A stretch of 64,000 bases of DNA from Conexibacter sp. S30A1 (GTDB taxonomy: Bacteria; Actinomycetota; Thermoleophilia; Solirubrobacterales; Solirubrobacteraceae): assembly GCF_023330665.1 (NCBI RefSeq), contig NZ_CP097127.1:1798001-1862000 (forward strand). The letters run 5' to 3'. Position numbers and translations under genes: made by a program. Positions 47,730 through 56,492 of this stretch are shown here, in pieces; position 1 is the first letter of the stretch; each line of letters opens with the position of its first letter. The notes under the pieces are model-generated. The model made no database searches and was not told the DNA's origin. It worked only from the letters and a program-made list of their open reading frames with translations.

Positions 47730-49290
47730 CTGCCGTCCTCGTTGCAAGCTCGGCGATCAGTGTGGCGCGATCGATCCTACCTCGTGCGTACTCCCCCGCA
47801 AGCGCACCTTCCCGCATCACGAGGATCCTGTCGCCCATCGTCAAGAGTTCGTCTATCTCATCTGAAACAACCAGGATCGCCTTCCCTTCATCAGCCAACC
47901 CTCGCAGAATGCGATGTATCTGAGCTTTGGTGCCCACATCTACGCCAGCGGTTGGCTGATCGACGATCATCACGTCGACCCCCGAGAGCACAGCGCGCGC
48001 AATCAACAGCTTCTGCTGATTTCCGCCGCTGAAGGTCGATGCTGCCCTTGTGTCATCGGCAGGCCGGACCTCAAGGTCTTCCACTGCGCGCTTGGCTAGC
48101 CCTCGCAGTCCTGAGGTCTTGACGAAGCCGAGTCTGGACGGTTGGCGGATGAGGCTCATAATCACGATGTTGTCGCGTGCGGGCAGAGCCCCGACGAGCC
48201 CCTGCGCACGGCGGTCCTCTGGCACAAGCGCGACGCCCGCGCGCAGCGCCTGCGTTGGGTTTCGCAGACGGACCGGCCTGCCGCGCAGTTCCACCTCACC
48301 GCCAGTCATCTTTACAGCCCCGATGAGCGACTTCACGAAGGTTGTGCGGCCCGATCCCATCAGGCCGGCAAGACTGACAATCTCGCCAGCGTGCAGTTCC
48401 AGGCTTACGCCACGGACGCGCCGCCCCACCTCGATGGCCCTGGCGGCAAGGAGGCACTCTCCGGCAGCCGTGGTCGTGTGTTTGCGTTCCGCTTCCTCTT
48501 GGCGCTGCAGGTCCTGTCCAAGCAGGGCCTGGCTCAATGTCTCCAGCGAGTAGTCCTCCGACTTGCCGCGCGCGACCGCGTAGCCGTCTCGGAGAACCGT
48601 GAGTCTTGAGGTCACCGCAAGGACCTCTTCAAGGAAATGCGAGATGAAAACCAGCGATGTGCCACCTGCGGCTAGACGATGCATAAGCGCGAACAACTTG
48701 GTGCGCTCAGCTCCGTCAAGCCTGGACGTCGGCTCGTCAAGCACCAGCACGCGAGCGTCTCGTGAAAGGGCCTTGGCGATCTCGATGCGTTGCTGCGTTG
48801 AGGTGCTCAAACCTCGGACCGTTTCGTCAAGTGGGAGTTCGCCGGCCATGCCGATCTTCTCAAGCACGCCCGCTGCTTCGGCTCGCACTTGCCGCGTGCT
48901 ATAGGCGATTCGCCCCGGCTCCCGCCCGAGGAGAATGTTCTCAGCTACGGTCAAATGCGGTACTAGGCTGAACTCCTGGTAGATGATGGCTATACCCTGT
49001 GCCTGCGCCGCGGCAGGGCTGGTCATCGCAACCACTTCCCCGTCGAGCCTAACCGTCCCCCGATAGTCCGGATAGCCGCCGGCAAGAACACGCATCAGCG
49101 TGCTCTTGCCGGCACCGTTCTGTCCGAGCAGGCCGTGAATCTCCCCCGCAGCTACGTCCATGCTGACATCGTGCAGCACGGTCACATCGCCAAAGGACTT
49201 ACTGATGTCCTGCAGCGACAAGCGAGGAACACTGAGACTGAGATCGTTGGCATTCATCTCTCTGCTTGCCTGTTCGTAGACGTTGGCCAT
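47719..49290 (-). CDS. Sugar ABC transporter ATPase, two-domain RbsA/XylG type
   Basis: A 523-residue protein with tandem nucleotide-binding domains. Domain 1 has Walker A LLGQNGAGKST, signature GLSTSTQQRIEIAKAL and Walker B VLVLDEPTSRLD. Domain 2 has a degenerate Walker A LMGSGRTTF, signature FSGGNQQKLLIARA and Walker B MIVDQPTAGVD. This asymmetry is normal for CUT2 monosaccharide importers. The start at 49290 is taken; ATG 49257 is an alternative. It powers uptake together with the permease and binding protein of the same operon. Confidence 0.92.
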   Translation of the reverse strand: MANVYEQASREMNANDLSLSVPRLSLQDISKSFGDVTVLHDVSMDVAAGEIHGLLGQNGAGKSTLMRVLAGGYPDYRGTVRLDGEVVAMTSPAAAQAQGIAIIYQEFSLVPHLTVAENILLGREPGRIAYSTRQVRAEAAGVLEKIGMAGELPLDETVRGLSTSTQQRIEIAKALSRDARVLVLDEPTSRLDGAERTKLFALMHRLAAGGTSLVFISHFLEEVLAVTSRLTVLRDGYAVARGKSEDYSLETLSQALLGQDLQRQEEAERKHTTTAAGECLLAARAIEVGRRVRGVSLELHAGEIVSLAGLMGSGRTTFVKSLIGAVKMTGGEVELRGRPVRLRNPTQALRAGVALVPEDRRAQGLVGALPARDNIVIMSLIRQPSRLGFVKTSGLRGLAKRAVEDLEVRPADDTRAASTFSGGNQQKLLIARAVLSGVDVMIVDQPTAGVDVGTKAQIHRILRGLADEGKAILVVSDEIDELLTMGDRILVMREGALAGEYARGRIDRATLIAELATRTADAA

Positions 49291-49316
49291 CCGGCGTTCT
49301 GATCAGACGGTCGCTG

Positions 49317-50303
49317 TTAGGAGGACCAGGTCGCGTTGATCTTGCGAACGTTCGCCTTCGTGATCAGGGGCAGCGGGATGTAGGCCTGCGGCGTCTTGAT
49401 CTTCGACCTCTTCCCGGTCAGGTAGTCCACCGCGTACTGCACCGCCATCGTTCCTTCCGTTGCTGGGCTCTGATCGACGGTACCGTACAGTGCACCGCGC
49501 TCGATCGCCTGTTGAACCTGCTTGGAGTAATCGCCTGCGATGAACGCTGTTGTCTTGTCGCCTCTGCTGCGAGCAAGCTCGGCACCCGCGTACATCTCGG
49601 GACCCTCGGCAATCACCGCTTGGAGTCCGTGCGTGCCGTATTTGGACATCAGGTCTTGCACATCAGTGATGTTCTGCGGGTTGGTCCAGTTGTCGACCAG
49701 TGTGCTCACGACCTTGATGTGCGGATACTTCTTGAGAACGGCGTGAATGGCGTTGGTTCGCAGAACCTCGGGCGAGTCGCCGAGCACACCCTCGAGCAGC
49801 GCGACATTGCCGCGGCCATGAATCGCTTGGACGAGCAGCTTGGCCTCTTCGGTGCCGTACTGATAGTCGTTGTCTCCGACGAACGTCACCGTCTTGGCGC
49901 CCTTGCCGACGGTCGTGTTGACCGCAAACACCGGGATCTTGGCCTTGTTGGCCAGCTTCACCGCGGGCACGATCGCCTGCGGGTTTGATGCCGTGAGCAG
50001 GATCGCATTGACGTGCTCGCTGACGAACTGCTTGACCTCAGCGATCTGTGTGCCGATCGAGATCGTGCCGCTCGAGCTACCACTGACGACGTGGATCGTA
50101 GCCCCTGCCTTTGCGGCAGCCGCCTGCTCCGCCTTACCCATCGTCGCAAGGAACGGATTCGACAGGTCGTTGATGACCGACCCGATGACGAAGTGGTGGG
50201 TCGTCTTGGCGCCCGCGCTTGTAGCCACAACGCCGACTCCGATACCGGCACACGCCGCCACGGCGGCCCCACCAAGAACTGCGGATCTCACTCGTAACTT
50301 CAT
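49317..50303 (-). CDS. Sugar ABC transporter substrate-binding protein
   Basis: A 328-residue type I periplasmic-binding-fold protein with signal segment SAVLGGAAVAACAGIGVGVVATSAGA. FVIGSVINDLSNPFLATMGKA matches the RbsB-type opening. ILLTASNPQAIVPAV and FVGDNDYQYGTEEAKLL are further ligand-site landmarks. No lipobox Cys is evident at the expected place. GGGAGAGG precedes the ATG. It delivers substrate to the CUT2 permease. The operon suggests a uronide or aryl glycoside, but specificity cannot be read. Confidence 0.9.
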   Translation of the reverse strand: MKLRVRSAVLGGAAVAACAGIGVGVVATSAGAKTTHHFVIGSVINDLSNPFLATMGKAEQAAAAKAGATIHVVSGSSSGTISIGTQIAEVKQFVSEHVNAILLTASNPQAIVPAVKLANKAKIPVFAVNTTVGKGAKTVTFVGDNDYQYGTEEAKLLVQAIHGRGNVALLEGVLGDSPEVLRTNAIHAVLKKYPHIKVVSTLVDNWTNPQNITDVQDLMSKYGTHGLQAVIAEGPEMYAGAELARSRGDKTTAFIAGDYSKQVQQAIERGALYGTVDQSPATEGTMAVQYAVDYLTGKRSKIKTPQAYIPLPLITKANVRKINATWSS

Positions 50304-50366
50304 GGCGTACCTCTCCCTTACTGTCTGATTGTCGGTGGTTTGTTGTAAGAGGGCCTTGAAAGCCCT

Positions 50367-51506
50367 CTATGTGACCGGCGCCCCGGACGCCACCTGTTCG
50401 TCCGGAGTCGGAACTTCCAGACCCGATCCGCTGGCCGGCAGCGGTTTCCGGGCTCCCGCCCGCGTGGCGGACACGCTTCTGCGTCGCGATATCTGGTCAC
50501 CGGCAACTGCGATGAGAATGACCGTTCCGGTGACCGTTGGTTGGACGTACGGCGAAACGTTCAGAAGATTGAGGCCATTGTCGACAACTCCGAGCAGCAG
50601 CGCTGCAGCAACCGTATCCTGCACGCGGCCCTCGCCTCCCTGGAGCGAGACTCCTGCAATGACGCAGATTGCGATCGCCGTGAGGGGCCAGTCCGTAGCC
50701 GACGACGGCTGACCGATACCACTCTCGCCGAGAAGCAGAAGACCGCCGACGGCAGCCATGAAGCCACCGAAGCAGAACGCTAGCGTCTGAGCACTGACAA
50801 CGGGAACTCCGCTCAGGAAACTCGCATCGCGGTTGCCTCCAAGGCTGTAGACGTAGTGGCCCCACTTGGTTCGCCGCATGAGCACCCACGTGACCACCAC
50901 GACAGCGATGTAGACGAAAAACACCTCGGGCAGCCCGATGAAGGTCCCGAACAGAGAGACCTGTTGCAGGAAGCCGACGTTGCCGACAACGGGCGAAGCT
51001 GAGGTCGCGATGAACATCACCCCGGTGACCACGCTAGCCATGGCAAAGGTGGTCATGAAAGCGTTGATGCGTCCCTTGGCGATGAGCACGCCATTCAACA
51101 GCCCGATGAACACACCCAGCGCCAACCCAGCGAGGATCGCAACCGGCACCGAGACGTCAACTGAAATTGCCGCGGCGGCTACCGAAACGAGGGCGCCGAC
51201 TGCGCCGACCGAGAGGTCAAAGCCTCCTGAGACCATCATCACGAACATTCCGCAGGCCACGATGCCGATGAGCGAGTTCTGCTGAAGAACGTTGGTCAGG
51301 TTCGACGTGGAACGGAACGACGCCGAGACTGCCATCAGCAGGACGACCACTACAACAAGTGCGATCCAGATGCCAAAGCGCCACGGGTCGAAACGACGTC
51401 GCGGTCCACCTTCGGATTTGGCCACGCGGGCTCCCACGCTGATGGAACCTCCACCGCCGGCGCTCCGGAGTCCTGATAGCAACCCCGGCCTTCTTGCTCC
51501 ACCCAT
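50367..51506 (-). CDS. Sugar ABC transporter permease (RbsC/CUT2 family)
   Basis: A 379-residue membrane protein with about ten hydrophobic helices. After a basic, glycine-rich N-terminus come FGIWIALVVVVVLLMAVSA and MFVMMVSGGFDLSVGAVGAL, the hallmark of BPD_transp_2 permeases. GLLNGVLIAKGRINAFMTTFA and WGHYVYSLGGNRDASFLSGV follow. The C-terminus has a polar tail of about 40 residues. It is the first gene of the 13-gene operon, with GAGGAGAG before the ATG and a strong promoter upstream. Confidence 0.9.
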   Translation of the reverse strand: MGGARRPGLLSGLRSAGGGGSISVGARVAKSEGGPRRRFDPWRFGIWIALVVVVVLLMAVSASFRSTSNLTNVLQQNSLIGIVACGMFVMMVSGGFDLSVGAVGALVSVAAAAISVDVSVPVAILAGLALGVFIGLLNGVLIAKGRINAFMTTFAMASVVTGVMFIATSASPVVGNVGFLQQVSLFGTFIGLPEVFFVYIAVVVVTWVLMRRTKWGHYVYSLGGNRDASFLSGVPVVSAQTLAFCFGGFMAAVGGLLLLGESGIGQPSSATDWPLTAIAICVIAGVSLQGGEGRVQDTVAAALLLGVVDNGLNLLNVSPYVQPTVTGTVILIAVAGDQISRRRSVSATRAGARKPLPASGSGLEVPTPDEQVASGAPVT

Positions 51507-51537
51507 CCCTCTCTCCTCATCAACTGGATCGGTCTAG

Positions 51538-51579
51538 TAGATCGATCTAACGATATACACGATGAGGCTCCGCTGTCAA
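51538..51579 (-). promoter_or_regulatory. Promoter and LacI-type operator of the uronide operon
   Basis: On the minus strand TTGACA (complement of 51574-51579) and TATATC (complement of 51552-51557) are 16 bp apart. The predicted transcription start, near 51545, lies inside TAGATCGATCTA (51538-51549), a perfect 12-bp palindrome with the central CG typical of LacI operators. A related GATCGGTCTAG lies beside it. Repression by the operon's own LacI protein would block initiation. Confidence 0.7.
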
Positions 51580-52164
51580 CCAAAGGCGCGAAGATCTTTT
51601 TTTTTCCTAACCATTCCTCAGCCGCCAGTGCCCGGGCGCAGTCCCCTAAAGATCCGGTCAGCACGCAGTCGTGTCCAAAGCCCGCGGCGCGGTACAAGTC
51701 GGCGAGCGTTCCCTGCCCCAGGCCGCTCATAATGTTCCGCGGCTCTGACTACGCGGGCCTCAGGGTTGAACGGCCACGCCCACTCGAAGCCCGGTATCTG
51801 AGCGATTGACGGAGATATCGGCGGCGAAATACTGGTCGAGATCCGCACCGTCAGAAACGATCGGCCGTCCTGCTAGCGTTCCGCACCATCCTGCGAGAAG
51901 AGCTGACATTAGCCGTGAACAGCTGGCCGCCTGCCGGCCAGAGGTTCGGCTGAGACGCCACTTTGCCCAACCCGACCCGCAATCTCACCGCTGCTGTGGA
52001 GACGGGCGAGGACGCGCGCTCTGGCTGCGAGGAGGCGCGCGGGGGCCAGATCGTCATCGAGCCGCTTGAGCGCCGCCCTGCTCAGTGCACATGGAAGGCT
52101 CCGAGATGGCTGCGGACACGCGCGACGCCAACCAGCTCAACCGGTGCCATAGAAGCGAACGCAA
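51580..52164. other. Unexplained divergent region without a confident gene
   Basis: This gap separates the uronide operon from the isomerase gene and starts with a T9 run near 51597-51606. A minus-strand frame includes GLGQGTLADLYRAAGFGHD and then LTGSLGDCARALAAEEWLG (about 51600-51730), which looks protein-like but is short and unsupported. A plus-strand stretch near 52040 reads GGQIVIEPLERRP. Either could be decayed coding sequence. I identify no functional gene. Confidence 0.35.
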
Positions 52165-53202
52165 ATGCTTAGACCGGTCACCCTTTTCACTGGACAGTGG
52201 GCCGACCTAGAGCTCGAAGGAGTCGCCGAGTTCGCCAACCAAGCTGGCTTTGAGGGACTCGAGCTAGCCTGTTGGGGGGAGCACCTTGACGTCGTCCGGT
52301 GCCTCAACGACGCAGCCTACCGCAACCGAGTCAATGACCTGCTCGAGCGCTACAGCCTGAGCTGCTGGGCGCTTGGGGCACACCTGATCGGGCAGGCAAC
52401 ATGCGATCGAATCGATTCGAGGCACCGGGCCATCGTCCCGCCCGAGATCTGGGGCGATGGCGACCCGGCCGGCGTGCGCCAGCGCGCAGCCGACCGAATG
52501 AAGGACACCGCACGTGCCGCGGCATGCCTTGGTGTCCGGCAGGTCAACGGGTTCACCGGCTCACCGGTCTGGCCGCTCATCTACTCCTTCCCTCCCAACG
52601 ACTTCTCTGAGATTGAGCATGGCTACGAGCAGTTCGCCGAGATCTGGTCGCCAATCCTTGACGTCTTCGAACGCGAGGGCGTGCGATTCGGACTCGAGGT
52701 ACACCCGACCGAGATCGCCTACGACTTCGTCACCACCCGTAAGTCGCTCGACGCGCTCGATCGGCGCGAGAACTTTGGCCTGAACCTCGATCCGTCCCAC
52801 CTAGTCCACCAGTCGCTTGACCCTGCACGGTTCGCCGAAGAGTTCAGCGACCGTATCTATCACGTGCATGTGAAGGATGTGAAGGTCCGGCTCAATGGCG
52901 AGCGCTCAATCCTCGGCTCCCACCTCGACTTCGGAGATCCACGGCGGGGATGGGACTTCGTGTCGCTGGGACGGGGCGATGTCGACTTCGACGCGCTCCT
53001 CCGTGCGCTCGACCGAATCGACTATGCGGGGCCCCTCTCGGTCGAATGGGAGGACGCGGGCATGGACCGGAAGCACGGTGCAAGGGAGGCGCTGGCGTAC
53101 ATGCGTCGGATCCAATTTCCATCGACCGATCGCGCCTTCGACGCGGCGATGCAACGCCCACGCGACACGCGACGCCCGAACGACACGCATGCCCCCTCCT
53201 GA
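52165..53202 (+). CDS. Sugar phosphate isomerase/epimerase-like TIM barrel
   Basis: A 345-residue AP-endonuclease-2/xylose-isomerase-like barrel. Likely metal ligands are Glu178 (FGLEVHPTEI), Asp209 and His212 (NLDPSHL), His235 (YHVHVKD) and a Glu in LSVEWEDAGMD. Proteins of this family epimerise or isomerise keto-sugars, inosose or hydroxypyruvate-type compounds. No Shine-Dalgarno sequence is evident before the ATG. It is divergent from the uronide operon. Its role in either neighbouring sugar system is inference. Confidence 0.85.
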   Translation: MLRPVTLFTGQWADLELEGVAEFANQAGFEGLELACWGEHLDVVRCLNDAAYRNRVNDLLERYSLSCWALGAHLIGQATCDRIDSRHRAIVPPEIWGDGDPAGVRQRAADRMKDTARAAACLGVRQVNGFTGSPVWPLIYSFPPNDFSEIEHGYEQFAEIWSPILDVFEREGVRFGLEVHPTEIAYDFVTTRKSLDALDRRENFGLNLDPSHLVHQSLDPARFAEEFSDRIYHVHVKDVKVRLNGERSILGSHLDFGDPRRGWDFVSLGRGDVDFDALLRALDRIDYAGPLSVEWEDAGMDRKHGAREALAYMRRIQFPSTDRAFDAAMQRPRDTRRPNDTHAPS

Positions 53203-53479
53203 CGACAGGGCCCAGTCGGCTCCAGCGACAGCCGCGCGCAGCGCGAGCCGGCGTCGAGGCCTTTGTGACATCGGTACCCGCACTCGGCGACCAGCGCCTC
53301 AGCGATGCTCCCGGCGACGCCGATGATGGTACTCAGCCGCCGCGGCCCGTCTGCGCCATGGGTTTCGAAGCTCGCCAGAGCCGCCGTCTGGTCGGCTCGG
53401 CCAGAAAACGTACACGCACGAAGCTCGCCCCGCAGCCACGGCTCCGCCGCGCAGAACAGCCGGCGGAGGCGCCTCGCTC

Positions 53480-54358
53480 TTACCCGGCCACACCACGCGC
53501 GAGCTCGATCGCCCCGCTCACTCCGGAGTAGTCACCCAACCGCGGGGCCGTGACGTACGCCGCCACGCCGCTCGCCGTGAGCAGTTCGGCTGCTTGGAAA
53601 TAGCCCGACGCCAGGCTCCATAGCCGCTGCTGCGTTGCTTCCAGGAGACCTGCGTGCTTGCTCACCCCACCGCCGAGCACTATCTGCTGCGGCGAAAGCA
53701 CGCAGATCAGGTTCATCAGCCCCAGAGCAAGATACTCCGCCTCGAGATCCCACGCGCGCGGCTCGTGAATCTCTACTGGGCTCGCTCCCCAACGCGCCTC
53801 GAGCGCGACGCCCGAAGCCAGGCCCTCAAGACAGTCACCGTGGAACGGACACGATCCCGCAAACGGGTCACGTACATGACTGTGCGGGATCCGCACGTGA
53901 CCGAACTCGGGGTGCAGGAGCCCGTGGAGTGGCACTCCGCCGACGACCACGCCCGCGCCCACACCTGTCCCCACCGTCACGTAGGCGAGGGTGCTCGGCC
54001 TGTTCTTTGCAACCGCACACCACTCGCCCAGTGCAGCGCCGTTGACATCGGTGTCAAATGCGATCGGCACCCTCAGGGCGCGTGCGAGCGGCGAGAGCAC
54101 GTCGGTGTCCCGCCAGCCCGGCTTTGGCGTGCTCGTTATGTGTCCATATGTCGCAGATTCGCGCCGCAGGTCGACGGGCCCAAAAGCAACAACACCCAAG
54201 GCGTCCACCGGTCCACGCTCCTGGAAGAACGCAATCGCGCAGGCCAGCGTCGCCTCTGGACCGCTTGTCGGGAAGGTCGTTGTCTCGACCAGCGTGCCAT
54301 GGCTATCGGCCAATGCGCAGATCCACTTGGTGCCGCCGGCTTCGATGCCGCCAAACAT
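53480..54358 (-). CDS. ROK family sugar kinase (fructokinase type)
   Basis: A 292-residue ROK kinase. The ATP site is GGIEAGGTKW (3-12). Asp104 in FDTDVNGAALGE is the catalytic base, VTVGTGVGAGVV is the second phosphate loop, and EFGHVRIP with CPFHGDC (170-176) makes the ROK zinc site. EGLASG follows. The pattern is closest to bacterial fructokinases/mannokinases. GGAGGAG before the ATG at 54358 decides the start over one 16 codons upstream. It is last in an operon with a sugar importer, so it probably phosphorylates the imported hexose. Confidence 0.88.
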   Translation of the reverse strand: MFGGIEAGGTKWICALADSHGTLVETTTFPTSGPEATLACAIAFFQERGPVDALGVVAFGPVDLRRESATYGHITSTPKPGWRDTDVLSPLARALRVPIAFDTDVNGAALGEWCAVAKNRPSTLAYVTVGTGVGAGVVVGGVPLHGLLHPEFGHVRIPHSHVRDPFAGSCPFHGDCLEGLASGVALEARWGASPVEIHEPRAWDLEAEYLALGLMNLICVLSPQQIVLGGGVSKHAGLLEATQQRLWSLASGYFQAAELLTASGVAAYVTAPRLGDYSGVSGAIELARGVAG

Positions 54359-54542
54359 CTCATCTCCTCCGTTTTGCTGTCGGCTGTCAACGACATCGGC
54401 CATCATCCTGCTCGCGGTCTCACGTCGATGTGCTGCCCGCGCCAGTCACCGATCCTGCGGAGATCGCGCCCGGTGGGACGGGCCCCGTCCGCGCGTGCCC
54501 GTCCCACCTTACCCCGTGGCTTTGCCACCCGGGCAGCGCGCT

Positions 54543-55655
54543 TCAGGCCACCGCGAGTCGCCGTCTCAGCTGGTCCAGCATGACCGCGCTAAGCAGCACC
54601 GCTCCGACCGCCACCTGCTGCCAGAACGGCTGCACGTTGACCAGCACCAGACCGGTCACCAGGATTGACACGACGAACACTCCGATCGTCGTGCCCAGGA
54701 TGGTGCCGTTGCCGCCGAACAGGCTCGCGCCGCCAATGACCACAGCCGCGATCGCATCGAGCTCATCGTTTGCGCCAGCGATCGGGCTTGCGATCGTGAA
54801 CCTGGCAGTCACGAGCACCCCGGCGACTCCCGCCAGAATCCCGGACAGCATGTAGACCTTGATCAGGTGGCGGTCCACCTTTAGGCCCGCCCGGCGGGCC
54901 GCCAGTGGGTTGCTGCCAACGACGTAGGTCCACATGCCAAACCTGGTTCTCGACAACAGCACCGAGGCGCCGACCGCGAAAACCGCAGCGACCACGAAGA
55001 TGACGGGCAGCCAGCCACTCAGCCAAATCGTCGTGCCGAGCGTGGCGATTTGGGGCGGGAGGTTACTGACCTGGTTGCCGTTGTCGAGCAGGTAGGTTCC
55101 GCCGGTGGCCATACCGAGCGTTCCGAGCGTCACGATGAAGGGCGTGAGCTTCGCCTTGGTCACCATGACCCCGTTGAACAAGCCGATCGCCGCCCCGGTG
55201 CCGATCGCCACCACAATCCCGACCACGGTGATCAGCAACGTGTCGGCATGCCCGCCGAGCATGCTCTGCATGACCACCGCCGAAAGCATCCCGGAGAAGC
55301 CCAGGACAGCACCGCAGGCCAGGTCGATCCCGCCGGTCGCGATCACAAACGTCTCGCCGAGCGCCAGCATCAGGTACTCGACCGCGTATTCGGATGTAGC
55401 AACCCAGTTGCTCTGGGAGAAGAAATCCGGAGCAAGCACGCCAAAAACAACGCAGATAAACACGAGCACGCCGAACGTCCACCATCCGCCCTCACCCTTG
55501 GCGAGGAAGCCGAGCAGGCGCATCAGCCTGGATGGCGTTCGCTCCGCATCGTCGTCTGCGTCACTCCAGTCGTCGTTGGTCTCCCCAAGCAGCGCGCCGA
55601 TGTCCTCCATCGCCTGGTCTTCGGGCCGGGCCTCAGGTGTCTGATCTGTTGTCAC
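54543..55655 (-). CDS. Sugar ABC transporter permease (CUT2 family)
   Basis: A 370-residue membrane protein. A charged N-terminus of about 60 residues precedes roughly ten helices. LMLALGETFVIATGGIDLACGAVLGFSG is the family hallmark, and AAIGLFNGVMVTKAKLTPFIVTLGT follows. GSNPLAARRAGLKVDR is the coupling-loop region contacting the ATPase. Its start overlaps the ATPase stop by ATGA, so the two are co-translated. It pairs with the single-domain ATPase, as in fructose-type (FrcC) importers. Confidence 0.9.
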   Translation of the reverse strand: MTTDQTPEARPEDQAMEDIGALLGETNDDWSDADDDAERTPSRLMRLLGFLAKGEGGWWTFGVLVFICVVFGVLAPDFFSQSNWVATSEYAVEYLMLALGETFVIATGGIDLACGAVLGFSGMLSAVVMQSMLGGHADTLLITVVGIVVAIGTGAAIGLFNGVMVTKAKLTPFIVTLGTLGMATGGTYLLDNGNQVSNLPPQIATLGTTIWLSGWLPVIFVVAAVFAVGASVLLSRTRFGMWTYVVGSNPLAARRAGLKVDRHLIKVYMLSGILAGVAGVLVTARFTIASPIAGANDELDAIAAVVIGGASLFGGNGTILGTTIGVFVVSILVTGLVLVNVQPFWQQVAVGAVLLSAVMLDQLRRRLAVA

Positions 55656-56476
55656 GATGCCGCCTGCCTAACCAGCCCAGCTCCGGTGATCCACTTGATT
55701 ACCTCGTCAGTCGTAGTTCGGGCGGTGACAAGCTCCTTGACCAGGTGGCCATGGAAGAGAACGAGGATCCGGTCAGAGACTGCCATGACCTGTGGCAGAT
55801 TGTGGCTCACAAGCAACACCGGCGTCCCCTCCTCTCGCACCGCTTCGATCAGCACGCCCACCTGGTGCTGCTGCTCTACACCCAGCGCCGCCGTCGGCTC
55901 GTCCATCAGCAACATGCGCGAGCCCCAGTTGATCGCGCGAGCAACCGCGACGGCCTGCCGCTGACCGCCCGACAGGGCGCCGCACTTGGCCTCAATCGAC
56001 TTGATACGAATCTTGGTGCGGCCCAGCGCCTCGTCCGCGGCACCGATCATCGCCTTCTTGTCCAGCCAGCCGAGCGCGCCCAATGGACCCCGCCGCTTGA
56101 TTTCACGGCCGAGGAACAGATTGGCCCAGGCCGGCACGTCATTGGCCAGCGCCAGGTCTTGATAGACCGTCTCTATCCCCATCTGCCTTGCCTCGTTTGC
56201 GCTCCTGAAGCGCATGGGCTCCCCCTCGATCAGCAGCTCCCCGACAGACGGCGCAAGCGCCCCGGCGATGATGTTGACCAGGGTTGACTTGCCTGCCCCG
56301 TTGTCCCCGACGAGGGCGACCACCTCGCCCTTACGGATCGCAAAGCTCACGTGCTTGAGGGCTGTGATGCGCCCGTAGTGCTTGCCGACGTTCCTCAACT
56401 CCACGATGGGTGGGTCAGCCCCGACGCCGGAGGCGTCGGGGCTCGCGAGGTTCGCCTGAGAGCGGTTGTCACTCAC
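55652..56476 (-). CDS. Sugar ABC transporter ATPase, single-domain
   Basis: A 274-residue protein with one nucleotide-binding domain: Walker A LVGDNGAGKST, Q-loop region YQDLALAN, signature ALSGGQRQAVAVARAI and Walker B LLMDEPTAALG. Most CUT2 importers have a fused double ATPase, and a single domain like FrcA implies a homodimer. The N-terminal 20 residues are extra and variable. It is coupled to the permease. Confidence 0.9.
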   Translation of the reverse strand: MSDNRSQANLASPDASGVGADPPIVELRNVGKHYGRITALKHVSFAIRKGEVVALVGDNGAGKSTLVNIIAGALAPSVGELLIEGEPMRFRSANEARQMGIETVYQDLALANDVPAWANLFLGREIKRRGPLGALGWLDKKAMIGAADEALGRTKIRIKSIEAKCGALSGGQRQAVAVARAINWGSRMLLMDEPTAALGVEQQHQVGVLIEAVREEGTPVLLVSHNLPQVMAVSDRILVLFHGHLVKELVTARTTTDEVIKWITGAGLVRQAAS

Positions 56477-56492
56477 TTGTAGACCCAGCTCC

